DNA from: Morella rubra
Taxonomy: Eukaryota; Streptophyta; Magnoliopsida; Fagales; Myricaceae
Direction: 5' to 3'
Length of the DNA: 64,000 nucleotides
NCBI GenBank assembly: GCA_003952965.2
Contig: RXIC02000078.1
Coordinates: 62,001-126,000 of the forward strand
Notes under the pieces: model-generated
What the model was told of the DNA's origin: nothing
Databases searched by the model: none
Seen by the model: the letters and a program-made list of their open reading frames with translations, nothing else
Made by a program: the position numbers and the translations under genes
In this document: one piece after another, positions 1-11,590 of the stretch
How positions within the stretch are numbered: position 1 is the first letter of the stretch
Layout: each line of letters starts with the position of its first letter

Positions 1-197
1 TATCAAATGCAACAGCCGAGATGAAGGTGGGTTTATTAACTAGGATTCAATATAAGACATGGGGGAAGAAGAGTAAGCATCATGGATTAGACTTGCAGGG
101 TCATCTAAAAATTGGCTCCAACGGGAAGATTTCAGGTAAGAAGAAGAAGATTAAGCTGACACATGCTTCCAAGAAATGGAGGAGATATAAAGCTTGA
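1..197 (+). CDS. LEA_2 / NDR1-HIN1-like protein, 3' end (partial at window edge)
   Basis: The reading frame is open from the window edge (codons start at base 3) to a TGA at 195-197 and encodes about 64 residues. It runs from SNATAEMKVGLLTRIQYKTW through a lysine-rich stretch (GKISGKKKKIKLTHASKK) to RRYKA. This is the C-terminal part of the LEA_2 beta-sandwich fold seen in NDR1/HIN1-like plant proteins, which are usually membrane-anchored, stress- or defence-related proteins. The N-terminal transmembrane part lies outside the window. A second, frameshifted copy sits at 11155-11590. It converges on the LpxD remnant on the - strand. The family call rests on recalled motif similarity; function is inferred from the family only. 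Confidence 0.6.
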   Translation, partial: SNATAEMKVGLLTRIQYKTWGKKSKHHGLDLQGHLKIGSNGKISGKKKKIKLTHASKKWRRYKA

Positions 198-1058
198 CCC
201 AGCATGGTTAGGGATTACAACAGAAGATCTTTTTATATAATTAGAGAAAGGGAAGGGGTTTTGGGCTTATGCCTATGTACGATTTAATGGCTTGTATTCT
301 GTAGTTACTTGCTTAGTAAGGAATCTTCGCGACAGAAAAGTTTGCCTTGATGATTTTAGCTAAATCATAATTGATGGTGCCATTTTGACAAAATCTGGTT
401 GATGCTCGGTGTAATTATTAATATTTTTTTTCTTGGAAAAGTGATTGGTTATATTCCTTGAAGATCTTGGTCATAGTATAAAATCCCCCCTGGAATCAGT
501 TGGGGACTGGTAAATCACACCTTATGGTTTAAGGTTTTGTTGGAACCAGATGGGACCAAAAGGATGGCCTTGTGGAGAGTTGTGAAAAAATTTCAATGTC
601 ACCCTAATTACGTGGGGTTTCCAGGGATTATGAGTGGTCAGTCTAATATGGACACGTTGTTGGCAGCCAATGAAATACAAAATAGCCGCTGCCAGATGAG
701 AGTAATCAAGAATCAAAATCATACTCAGAAATTAGTAGAGATTTAAACAACAATACCCAGAAGAGAAACGGTCCAGTTGGCTCACCAGCCCCTTGAAGTT
801 CCACAACAACAGTGATGGCATCTCCGAAAAGCTCACCAGAAAGTGTACAAGGGTGCAGAGTACCATGCTTAATAGGCTGATCTATGTTGAAAACCCAAGC
901 AAATTGGATACTGCAGAAGAAATGATGCCTCCACATCTACCAGACCACAAGTGCTCTACTGCTATGCAAGTTGTGGTTCCGAAGAAGCACTCTCCAAGAC
1001 GGTGGTTCATCATTTGCCTCCTTCTGTCAGTTCTAGGACTGAACCCCAGAACTGCATA
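198..1058. other. Non-coding or unrecognised stretch of the duplicated block
   Basis: Open frames of 66-96 codons occur on both strands at 522-936 and 793-1083, but they overlap each other and are altered by indels in the second copy (11900-12300), so none is supported as a gene. The stretch lies between the ends of two convergent genes and probably contains their 3' UTRs and downstream sequence. Confidence 0.5.
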
Positions 1059-2844
1059 TCATAAATCATCATACAAATCGTAGTGAGACTTCTTCTGCAT
1101 AGTCCGAAGTTGAGTAGCAACTTGTCTTCGCCACTCATGAACTGTAACCTGCACAAGCAATCAACGAAACTTAACAAAATATCCATATTATTGTGTGCAA
1201 ATTTCCACAATCAGCCAGCACTGACAGGTTTGGCTGATGCAACCTGCTGATGTGTTCCAACATCCGTTCCCCAAAACCCGTTAATGAGAAACAGGGTAAA
1301 TAACATTGCAATGAAATCCTTACAGCAGGGAAGCTGCCGTAATCTCCAGGTTCTTTGATATCCTTTGTGACACAGCTTGTAGCAGCAAGCCTGACCTGCA
1401 ACTCCATGGGATTAGAAAATCAGGTCAGTACTCTTATTCTCTAGTCAATATAAGCAGTCCAGTGGATTCCTATAGACGCATGATTTGGCATGTGGATCCT
1501 ACACGAACAAATAGTAAGAGCATGTAGACAAATTGAAGTATGCAGGCATAAGATGAATATTTCATGGTTATATCAACCCCCTTCAGACTAGTGAAGAGAA
1601 GAGAGCAGGTAGTTAGACTACAACTATCAAGCTGCTAGTACTTCTGAAGCCTGATCAGAACCATTCTTTAACATGAATTAGTAATAAATAATTGAATAAA
1701 TAAATAAAATGAAAGTCGTGCAATAACTTCAAACTTTCATCTAATATGCAGAGGAAGTCAAGCATTCATTTGAGATTTGTAAACAGTTCTGCATACAGAA
1801 AAGTGGGTGAATACTTTCAGGGTGCTGGGATCTTAGAGCTATCATTTCAGTTAGTTGCTGTAGCATGTATATTGGTTGTATGTCAATTTCATAGGCCAGG
1901 CTATTAATCATAGCAGTTAGAACAAGTCTCGCATTTTTGTTGTCCTTGCCATCTAGGATTTCAACAGGGTGCTCTCATTTTTATACTTTTTTCAAGATAC
2001 TAGTATCAACTTTCTTCCCCTATCATTTCCTACACATTGCCCACTTTCATCATGCATACGAATGATGGAAATCCACCTAAACAAGAAAAAAAGAGCCAAA
2101 TTACCATTGCTTTCAACCATGTTTTCCAGAATAAGTGTCTTGGGTTAGGTTGGCTTGCAGGACAGGGACACACTAAAGAAACATCGAGGAAAAAGAAAAA
2201 CAAAACTTTGGGGTCGACGAAGAAATAAAACTGATGGCAGAGGCTTCTACCGACATTTATTTCAAACTGAAAGATCTAACATGAAATAAGGAATTGTGAA
2301 GGCAAACAGAAGGTTGTTGCGGTTTCCAGCAAAGGGAGAATTGGAACGATTCCTGTTATGGTCGATAAAGCTCTTTGACAAGACACAGCTACATTATGCT
2401 ACAACTGAAGAGCCTTCTTATTATTAACAAGTTGATACCTTTGATACAATGGAAACATGGTCCCGAACTGCTACCCTTCCCCCGAATGTTACATAGTCTC
2501 CTATACTGTACAGAACAGACAAGATAAAGTTGTAACTCTCAGCAATTAGCTTCACCTGGTACTTTAAAAAGGAAAGCTGGATAAAGTCGATTCTGAACTC
2601 AACATCGATAGAAAGAATTCAAAAAGACATGCATCAGAAGTAACATACGTCACTGAACCAGCAATCCCAACTTGTCCGCAGAGCATGCAACTTCTCCCCA
2701 TAACTACATTATGACCGATCTGCATAGCCAACATTCTGGCACTTACAGATTCCAGAAGAAGTTGACAACCAAGCAAGAAAACAAAAACCAACCCGAACTA
2801 AATTATCTATCTTTGAATGATCCCCTATGACTGTATCTCTCTAA
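1059..2844 (-). pseudogene. LpxD 3' remnant (exons 6-10 only)
   Basis: Five exons match the complete gene at 12304-16592: complement of 2793-2844, 2649-2719, 2439-2505, 1324-1395 and 1059-1148. They encode the end of the left-handed beta-helix ([22 protein letters not shown]) and the C-terminal [13 protein letters not shown]. Three lesions show decay. In exon 6 the Trp codon TGG is TAG. In exon 6 the last codon is CGG instead of CAG. In exon 10 the stop TAA has become TAC, adding seven residues before the next stop. Exons 1-5 are absent; similarity to the parent ends at about 2945. Lengths of exons 6-9 equal those of the parent, so the pseudogene is recent or weakly diverged. Confidence 0.85.
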
Positions 2845-3947
2845 CTGCATAAACAAATAGGTGGTTTAATTAATACTCCAGCTTCGAAAGCTTCGAGGCA
2901 AATCGATTCAGGAAGCACATAATTACAAAAAAGCTACTACAAAAACCTAGACAGAAAAAGAAAACAGAGGGCATCTCCACGTCACAAACACATACTCATG
3001 AGGCTCCTCTTCTCCAGAGATGAGACGATAAGCTATGGCAAGGAATGCAATAACAAGAATTGGGCCCCTGAACGCCATGAATATGCTTCCTACAATTTGC
3101 AACATTAGAACAGAGATGAGGCCATCGAGCGGATAACCACTATGGAGGAAAGTTGCTGCAGAGAACAAGTACAACTACCAACCTGTAACCCCAAAAACCG
3201 AACCACTGGTAGTTTCAGTCCATTCCTCAAACAATCGATTAACATTGTGCAGGGAACAGGAAAATAAGAGTAAGCCATGAATTGAAAATGACCCATATTA
3301 GAAACTTGAGAATCGACTTGACCCATGATACAGACAGAGGTGTCTTCTTGACACAATCAGCGCCTCGACTAAGGATAAGAGGTTTGGACTCCCCTAACCC
3401 TTTGCGGGCTGGCTGCCTCCATTCACAGAGAGAGTCGCGTGGTGGCGTGGCTGTTGCCTGCGATTATGCTTATGGAGGCCAGACTGGGGAGCCCAGGCCA
3501 CCCCGCAGCTCCACAGGTGAAGTCAAGAACTAGGCTTTTCCTTCTGCGGGGTACGCCCAGACCACCACAGGTGGCGGCTGTTGGAAGGGATTATTTTTTA
3601 AAATAAAATAAAATAAAATTAAAATTTTAAATATCCAATAAATTAAAAATAATTTTTTTTAAATTTTTTTAATATAATATTCATTTAAATTTTATCCCTT
3701 TATCTTTTTATTAATTCTTATAAATTATTTCCAATTTTTCTAATAACTTTTATATTCTAAAATTTTAACCGACCTGACGCTCAAACATATCCCAACTGTT
3801 GGCTGGCCTGTAAACAAATGGCCATACAGGGCGTCGAAGCTGGCTGTGTTTAGTTCTTTGGGCGAAACACAAGTCCCGAGCTTCAAGAAGCAACCACTGA
3901 TCTTTCGAATTATCCTTCTTTGTTACTTGGGAGTGGGTCAGTGGGTG
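2845..3947. other. Region upstream of GSTZ; no confirmed gene
   Basis: A - strand open frame at 2947-3174 encodes a hydrophobic stretch (GLISVLMLQIVGSIFMAF, then PILVIAFLAIAYRL) preceded by a plausible acceptor (ttacag), so it could be an exon of an unrecognised membrane protein. 3360-3590 is GC-rich compared with its surroundings; 3590-3770 is very AT-rich. The rest probably holds the GSTZ promoter and 5' UTR. Confidence 0.4.
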
Positions 3948-6900
3948 ATGGTATGAGCTATTGGAAATTTCGATCTCGTCTTTTTTCTTCTCGTTTTCCT
4001 TTCAGCATTTCTACGTAAATATGTGACCAGTAGAGAGCGAGATACTGAGTTTGAGTTTGGGTTTTGCTTAGGCGAGTGCATATGGAAGTGATGATAAGAA
4101 TCAGCTGAAGCTGTGTTCGCACTGGAGGAGCTCTTGCTCAGTTCGTGTTCGTATTGCCCTCAACTTGAAAGGTAAAGGACTTAAGTTAAAGATTTTCTGT
4201 TCTACTGAATCGAGTTTTTCTTGGGATCATTTACCCTTTCCTCTAGTTTATGGTTATTAGCTCATTAATCGGTTATATTACGTTGTTCACTGGATCATAT
4301 ATTCGTCTTTTGTTGATCCATTGCTGTTTTAATTTCATATGATTAACATATAGGGTTGAACTATGAGTACAGAGCAGTCAACTTGTTGAAGGGAGCACAA
4401 TTCAGCGCTGGGTGAGTTTTGCTTATCTTTTTACTTCTCTGACAAACAACCCTGTGAATAGTTCTTTTCGCCAAACGCCTGAATGAATGCTATTGCTTTG
4501 CGTACATTCCATAATTGTGCCTTATAGTGAATATGAGCTTACGATAATGAAAGAAAAAGAAGAATAAAAACCCACTTGAAAGCATTCTGTTTCTTGCTGC
4601 GTAGAATTTACAAAGCTCAATCCTCTTGGTTATGTGCCGGTGCTCATGGATGGGGACATCATTCTTGCCGACTCTTTTGCCATCATAATGGTACAATTAC
4701 CAATTTTGTTGCAATTTTCTTTACCTTCTGCGTGCACATTTCAATCTTTTCTGTACTGGTTCTTTTTGTACTTTCAACATACACAGTATCTAGAAGAGAA
4801 ATATCCTCAGCATTCCTTGTTGCCTAAAGATCTTCAGAAAAGAGGCATCAATTACCAGGTAATACGGAATGTGGTTTATTTAGTTCTACTTTTAGACGCA
4901 AAATTTTGTAACAAAATTGCTAGCGTGGGTGGATCGAAGTTGTTGGAAATTGCAAGTTGTACTCGTCAGGTTGTTCTGCTTTTTCAAACAACACTAAAAA
5001 TGAGAAATGCTTTCTTTGGTCTACAATTTTCTATCCATGCTTCCTGAGCTGAAGGCTGCACCTGGCCTATAACAAGATGATTGTCCCTGGGAAAGGATGA
5101 ATTGGAGCAGAACCTTCGAATAGAAATGCTTTAGGGTGGTGGTGGACATGTCGCATCACTTAAAGTTTAGAAAGATTTTTGGAAGAAGTTGGAAAATAGA
5201 TGTAAGACTGTCAATCACGTGCTTTGATCAGTCAGTCTATATCGATGGGATATCTGTTCTAGCCTTTCACTGGATCTCCTCTCCCCCACCCAACAGAAAA
5301 AAGAGACTACGTAAAATAAAACAAGCCTTTCTAGCAGAGCTTGGATGTATAAAATCACTTGGTTTTTGCAATGAGAACTAAGAAGTGAAATTTCCATTGT
5401 AGGAACATCAAAGTTTATTGAGGCATTAACTTGTGGCGTTCAGGTCTATCCATGTTAATGTATTGTTGTCTCTTTTCTGCCTCCTACTGGCATCATGATT
5501 TTCCTAACCTCTTTTAGTAATTATATTGTAAAAATTTGGGGTCGGCTACATAATCTTTTGACAGGATTAATAGACCTGCTGTTGCACGAGCTGAAAACAA
5601 GTAATTGCACTTGCAACTACCTCTGGCATTGCTGCTGGATCAATAATAGTAGATTTTTTGTCTCCTCTCCTATCTGTCTCACTTGGTGAAACATACGATG
5701 ACAACTAACTCTTTGGCATATACACAAGAATGCATATAGTCCTACTATATGTATTTAACAAACCTAGGTACAGTCCTAAAGATTTCTGATGCACCTGCAA
5801 ATTGTTATGTCTGGCATGATGATTAACATGATGTAAATTCTCTTCATCCAGATTTGAGGGGATGAGTGTAGGAAGTTTGCTGATTTTAGTTTCCTGGTGT
5901 AATTGCATGCTTACTTGTTTTACTTAATATTCAACTGTGTTCTTGGAAGAAAGTTTCAGACACTAACAGTGTTTCTTTATCACCGGATACGTAGGCTGCC
6001 AATATTGTGTCCTCAAGCATACAGCCTTTTCAGAATCTAGGGACACTGGTATGTATCTGAGTAAGACTTAGTAAGACTTCTGTGATTATGTATACTTTTC
6101 TTGAGATTGAGATGATGTTTTCATGAGATTGTTAGAGCATATATGATGTTGATCTTATGTTTCTGTTTTACCCATTTTTCAGAAGTACATTAAGGAAAAA
6201 GTTGGTCCCAATGAGGACCTTGCCTGGGCTAAATATCACATTGAAAAAGGCTTTGTAGGTAAGCATTCACCAAGCTGCCCCTGAACCCAATCTTTCTTCC
6301 CACGCCCTTCAACCTCAGAGAGAGAAGTTACCGTGAATATCTCGACCGTGTCAATCTAGCTTGTCTAGAGGGTGGTTTAAATCCTTACATGACAACTACT
6401 AGAGAGGTTGAAAGTCTTTCGGGTAATTGCTTCAAGATGGATGGTTGTTCAACAGTATCTTCCAGTAAGCTGATGATTAGACCAATCCTGTCACACTGCT
6501 TGTAAATTGACAAAACATATAAAGAAGTTTAGCAAGATATAGGTGAAGGTATTTGATGATAGTGTTTACAAATGATATTGATTTACAATACAGGTGCAAG
6601 CTAAGCATTTATTCCCTCCCCAAGTCATTTAGGGGATAGACCTGATATCTCTATAATGCATAGCATCTCCATTGTCAGCAGTTCAAGAGATTAACAGAAT
6701 CAGCTGTCCCATTGAATAGACTTGATATCAATTCTTACTCAGTTTTCTTTGTATTCTGAGCAGTTTTTCTTTACTCATAGTGTCATAGAAGTTCAAGGGA
6801 GTTTACTAAGCATAACTTGTGTTTAATTGGATGATTACTTCTGCTTGTTTCAGCACTTGAAAAGCTGTTAAAGGACTATGCCGGAAGATATGCAACTGGA

Positions 6901-9384
6901 GATGAAGTTTTCCTGGTTTGGTTTCCTGCTTGCATCTGTGACTATGCCTGCAAAACTTGTGTATACTATATGTTGTACTGTGTGCAAACATTTTGTAGGG
7001 GTTGCCAGCAGTACTAAGTTGCATTTAATATGCCAGTTACCTAAGGTTAAACTTACAATCATATATGCTAAATCTATTGCCCAAAATATGATGGGGCTAC
7101 TGCACATAGAGAGTAAAAAACTTACGTCTCTCTGAAATTGTGAATTTATGCTGAAATTTCTAATATTTGTAAGGGCTTCTTTGCTAAGGAAGTCATTATT
7201 CATCCTGAAGTTGCTCTATTTTCTAGAACCAAACAGCTACCTTTGTGACAGCAAAACACTTCTTTGAACCCACTCCTCAATCTTTAGGACTGTATTTGGA
7301 AAATGGTACTTCTCCAAAGCCATGCATTCAGAGAGAGGAAGGCACCCAACTCAACGAGAAGCGCCAGGTTTTGACATAATTAAGTTAAAATAAATGAGGT
7401 TGATTTGTAGATACAGAAAATACTGTAATATGACGAGAGAAAAATGAAAAATAGAGAGAAAAGTAGTTGTTGAGAAAGAGAGCCAAAATTAGGGATCTCC
7501 TCTTATCAACCTATTATTTCTACTCAAATATTCAAATTACCTAAGTTCCCTTATCATTAAAGAGTGAAAAATATATCAGCACTCCCCTCAAGCTGGTGCA
7601 AAGATATCTCGCATGCAGCTTGCATAGAGTAGTATGAGAGGTAGACACTCCTTTCTTCAAAATACTGCAAGTTCACATAGGGCATATGCTGGAATGCTGT
7701 AACCAAAGCTGATTGTTGTTGTGATACAGCACGAAGCATAACCTTTCTGTGGCTTTTTTCATTCTGAACATAAGCAAATACCTAAATGAGAGGTGCGAGA
7801 GTATCCTTTCGCAAAATTTGTACGTGGACCTGATCATATTTGAGTTTAATGATTCTAGACAACACATAAAAATGCAGGTTTTGACTTGGAACGCCCATAC
7901 AATGACAATCTTCCTCTAGAACTTTAAAAAACACCCAGCAAAGATGGATTGAAGTAATAAAAGACTATCAAATCACCACAAAACCAGTCATCCCTACGAC
8001 TCCAATGCCAACAACTCACCCAACCACCAGTTTGCCATCAGAACCACCCAACAGAAGCTATACCCTTTCAATTCTGACCAGCTAGGACTCAACCATTTCA
8101 CATCCTGATATCAGCACTAACATCAGCAGCTGTACAAAAACTTCCAAATATATCACTGAACAAGAACTTGCATCAGAGGAAGTTATGGATTAAGGTAATT
8201 CACAAAATGTAGCATTATGTTTTTTTGGGGAATTATAACTTATGTTTTCACTATTGTATTGCAGGCAGATTTATTTCTAGCGCCTCAGCTTCATGGAGCG
8301 AGTAAACAGTTCAAAATCGACATGGTAGTGCTTATCCTATAAATTAATGTGCTAGTTACATTTGTTGTGTTATACTATTAATGGGTAAAGGAGTTGTGGT
8401 CTTACTTGCAACAATTCTTTCTTCATTGAGAAAAGCTGCTGAAAGGAAAAGGAAAAACCAAAAGGGGTAGGAGTTTATCTTTGATGTTCATTACATGTGT
8501 TAACAACCATAGAATTACTATTGGAATACTCTTACCACTTTTTCTCTGATCTTCAATGTTTGTGCTTGTATGAAACATTGGCTCCATTTTTTCATGGACA
8601 AGTGTTTACGGTTGTGGTTATACATGTTTATTCTTGGGTAATATTTTGGTCTTTCTTGCCATCCAGACTTTGTGTAATTATTTTGGTTGGAAAACTCTAC
8701 AACTTTTTTCGCTCAAACTTGGTTTTGGTCTGGGATGCTTGAATTTATTAATCCACCAGCTAGAAGTTTGGCGACATTTTTGAGCGTAGAAATTATATTT
8801 TTCACCCTCTAACTATCTCACATTTTTTAATTTGTGCCCCAAAGTACCAAAGTTGATACATTGCACCCTATGGTACAATTTGACTGTTAAGATTGTGCCA
8901 CATGATCTATTTTTCATTAATTGTAACTCTGGCATTTTAAGTCAGATTGTGCCACATGGTGCAATGTGTCGAGTTTGGTACTTTGGGGTACAAATTGCAA
9001 AATATATGGTAGTTAGAGGGTGCAAAGTGTATTTTTTCATTTTTTTGAATATTAATTTCTTCTTTGAACTTGTTTAATATTTTTATGAGTCAGACTATAA
9101 AGCTCTCCCTCTTTCTCTGTCGTTCTATGGTAACTATATCTTTTAGTCTTGAAACTTAGGCGCTACATTACTCCATTTCCCTTTCTTTCTTTCTTTTTTT
9201 AGGGTAATTATTGCTCCATTTTTCTCTTTCTATCCGCTGACACTTTCCTTTTCCTGTAAATTTTGTTCCGCAGGCTGAATTCCCTCTTTTATGCAGGTTG
9301 AATGAGGCATACAATGAAACGCCAGCTTTCCAAGATGCTATGCCAGAAAATCAGCCAGATGCTCCTCCTGCAAGCACTAGTTAA
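3948..9384 (+). CDS. GSTZ1: Glutathione S-transferase zeta class / maleylacetoacetate isomerase
   Basis: Ten exons are proposed: 3948-3950, 4072-4171, 4354-4410/4411, 4605-4690, 4787-4858, 5995-6048, 6183-6258, 6854-6915, 8265-8324 and 9274-9384. The product is about 226 residues, the usual GSTZ length. It carries the class signature SSCxxR (as SSCSVRVR) near residue 20, [24 protein letters not shown], the helical domain ([32 protein letters not shown]) and the terminal [15 protein letters not shown]. Zeta GSTs isomerise maleylacetoacetate in tyrosine catabolism with glutathione. No in-frame ATG precedes exon 2, because a stop lies at 4069-4071 at its acceptor. The start is therefore placed in an ATG|gtatga just upstream, which is inferred. 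The exon 3/exon 4 junction is out of phase by one base with canonical GT (GCTGG|GTGAG); the correct frame needs 57, not 58, bases. Confidence 0.88.
8790..9040. mobile_element. MITE with long terminal inverted repeats in a GSTZ intron
   Basis: The left half (cacccTctaactatctcac, then gccccaaagtacc) is the inverted complement of the right half (ggtactttggggtac, then gtagttagagggtgc), with arms of roughly 90-100 bases around a short centre. No coding capacity. It lies in the last intron, between exons at 8265-8324 and 9274-9384. Exact ends and target-site duplication were not fixed. Confidence 0.75.
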
Positions 9385-11154
9385 AGAAATGGGTTGAGGA
9401 GATGTATAGGAACATGGCAGAGAGGACCAGCTTCTTTCTGTCCATTCGGTCCTTCGCATAATAAATCCTGGGAGATGAAGTAGTGTTTGTAGAATATATT
9501 TAACACCAAGGTTTGGAGGTATAAAGCCAAACGCAGATTTTTTTCAATGATATGGGGTTCCATTGTGCACTCCTCTAGGCCTGTTGACCATGTAAATTTC
9601 CATTTCCTGATCATTTGAAATTTTATCACCCTTTAAGATTTACACTTCCAATTTCTAGATCACTGCATAAAAGTGCCACATGATCACCTCAGGAGAATTA
9701 TCCTGAGCATATTGGTATCTGGTGTCGCAAATAAAGGTTATTGGAGTGTGAATTGACACCTTGTTAACCTGTTGAATTCCTTGAGGTTGAATGTGCTTTC
9801 CATATACAGTAAAGCGCCGTTATCTCTTTTACTTTTATTTCAGTTGCATATCAATTGGGTATGAATGTGTTCCACTCCCTTAGAACCCTTTTTAAATTTT
9901 GTTCATCAACCCAAGTAGATATCCAGTTTAGTGATTCCTTCAGGTTTTTCTTTTCCTCCATGATGCATGGAAAAGATCTTTTCGGCATGGCGAATAACAA
10001 AAAAGCAAATATAAATTAATTCTTGAAAAAATACCATCCTTCTTTTTAACTTGTTTTATGTGGCTTGTTTATCTATGCAATGCTTCCCGTTTCTTTGGTT
10101 CTAGTAGTACAAGTTCCGACAGTGAGATGAGCTTGGTTTTTATACATTGCCGGTCAACTCTCGAATCCCGCGTTCCCATTAAACGTTTTCAGGACTTCAG
10201 TTATTATACGGTTAGCCTACAAGAAAAAACCGAAATATATATTTATATGACACCTCATCCCCATTACACATCAAGGATCCGAACAATTATGTAAAAAAGC
10301 ATACACACCCATGCTCCTCTATATACCGAAATATAGAGATATGCAAATACATTTCAACCCGCCATATTTGGCTTCCAAGGTAATTGATTACATCAAGGGG
10401 ATGACAGAGAAGGTGGAGCCTACAGAGTAATGGCTGTTGAAATGGAAGATTTGATGATGGCGTTGCTTCCTAATATTCTGTGATATGATTTCTTTAGCAA
10501 TACTTAACTGAAGAGTCAGAGGACTGCACAAAACGGCACTGATATCAACGTGGCAACATTTCTCGTATATGTTCCCAAAAATTTCTACGGTAAGACGAAG
10601 AAGGGATCAAGGAAGCTCTAGCTATTGATAAGAAGGTTAAACCTTGTTACTAAAATGACCTTTTTTTTTTCCCTTTGTTGGCAATCTTGTGTTAGTTTAT
10701 TGACATGACATGCCTTTGAAGACTGGTATTGAGCCATAAAAGGAACGGGTTGAACTCGCAGGAGTTTGCTAACAGGAACCCTTGTGAGCTAAATTTTCAT
10801 TATGCTGCATCTTGTCAACCTTTATCCTATGATCTTCGCATTGCTCCCACGTTGCTTTTGTCTTTCCCAAAGATGCCAGAAACCAACCACAAATTGACAT
10901 GCCATACCTTTGAAGTCTGGTCTTGAGCCATAAGAGGCTTGGGTAAAACTCCCAAGAGTTTGCCAACATGAATCCTTGTTAGCTAATTTTTCATTATGCT
11001 GCATCTTGTCAACCTTTATCTTATAATCTTCACATTGCTCCCAGGTTACATTTTGTCTTTCCCAAAGATGCCAGAAACCAACAACATTGCTACGCGGAGG
11101 TTCTGATTCTCGAGTGACATACATGTGAATTTCGAGATTTAGTTTATCCCACAG
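9385..11154. other. GSTZ 3' region and unassigned DNA
   Basis: The first few hundred bases are probably GSTZ 3' UTR. No gene is recognised at 9.8-10.7 kb. A pair of tandem units occupies 10704-11085 (separate entry). The stretch up to 11154 ends in a pyrimidine tract and cag, a plausible acceptor for the LEA_2 fragment that follows. Confidence 0.4.
10704..11085. repeat. Two tandem units of about 190 bp
   Basis: The units at about 10704-10896 and 10897-11085 share long matches (tgctgcatcttgtcaacc, ctttcccaaagatgccag) in direct order with substitutions and small indels. No preserved reading frame spans both. The - strand translation is weakly reminiscent of LINE polymerase tails, but this is not supported. 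Confidence 0.75.
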
Positions 11155-11590
11155 TCCTCGTTAGCCAACAATAAGGGCCAAAACGGCACCTTCTTATACG
11201 ACCTTGAAATCGAAAATCCGAACAAAGACTCCAGTATATACTATGATGACACTTTGCTCACATTTTTCTATGGCCAGGATAAGGTAGGGCAGAGAACAAT
11301 ACCTGCTTTCCATCGAAGGACCGGTAGAACTCGAACAATAATTGATTATATGGATGCCAATCCACGAGTATGGAGATCTCTTCTCAATGCAATATCAAAT
11401 ACAACAGCCGAGATGAAGGTGGGTTTATTAACTAGGATTCAATATAAGAAATGGGGGGGGGGGGAGTAAGCATCGTGGATTAGACTTGCAGGGTCATATA
11501 AAAGTTGGCTCCCACGGGAAGATTTCAGGCAAGAAGAAGAAGATTAAGCTGACACATGCTTCCAAGAAAAGGAGGAGATATAAAGCTTGA
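11155..11590 (+). pseudogene. LEA_2 / NDR1-HIN1-like fragment with frameshift
   Basis: From a likely acceptor at 11152-11154 the frame reads SSLANNKGQNGTFLYDLEI, then ENPNKDSSIYYDD, FFYGQDKVGQRTIPAF and the block shared with the fragment at 1-197. This is the LEA_2 domain core (NPN followed by YYD). At 11451-11464 a run of 12 G replaces the G5AAGAAG of copy 1, adding one base and creating GAG TAA. After the run the old frame resumes (SKHRGLDLQGHIKVGSHGK) and ends at 11588-11590 with RRRYKA and a stop. No N-terminal transmembrane exon was recognised upstream. The long G run could also be a base-calling or assembly error, in which case the gene might be intact here. Confidence 0.6.

Larger units (their letters stand above)
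1..2945 (+). repeat. Direct segmental duplication, copy 1
   Basis: This block is collinear with 11392-14088 in the same orientation. It carries the LEA_2 3' end, the intervening non-coding DNA and LpxD exons 10 to 6. Copy 1 has about 150 bases near 650-803 and about 75 bases near 1397-1475 that copy 2 lacks. Similarity stops in LpxD intron 5, just before exon 5 of the complete gene. The GSTZ gene lies between the two copies, so the block was probably duplicated by unequal exchange or an ectopic event around it. Confidence 0.9.

Noticed and set aside
522..1083. Overlapping frames (for example one beginning MLEPDGTKRMALW) as genes
   Set aside because: The second copy of the block disrupts or fuses them by indels, both strands are open, and no family was recognised.
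7557..7867. - strand open frames in a GSTZ intron
   Set aside because: Short, no motif, inside a long intron of a confidently assigned gene.
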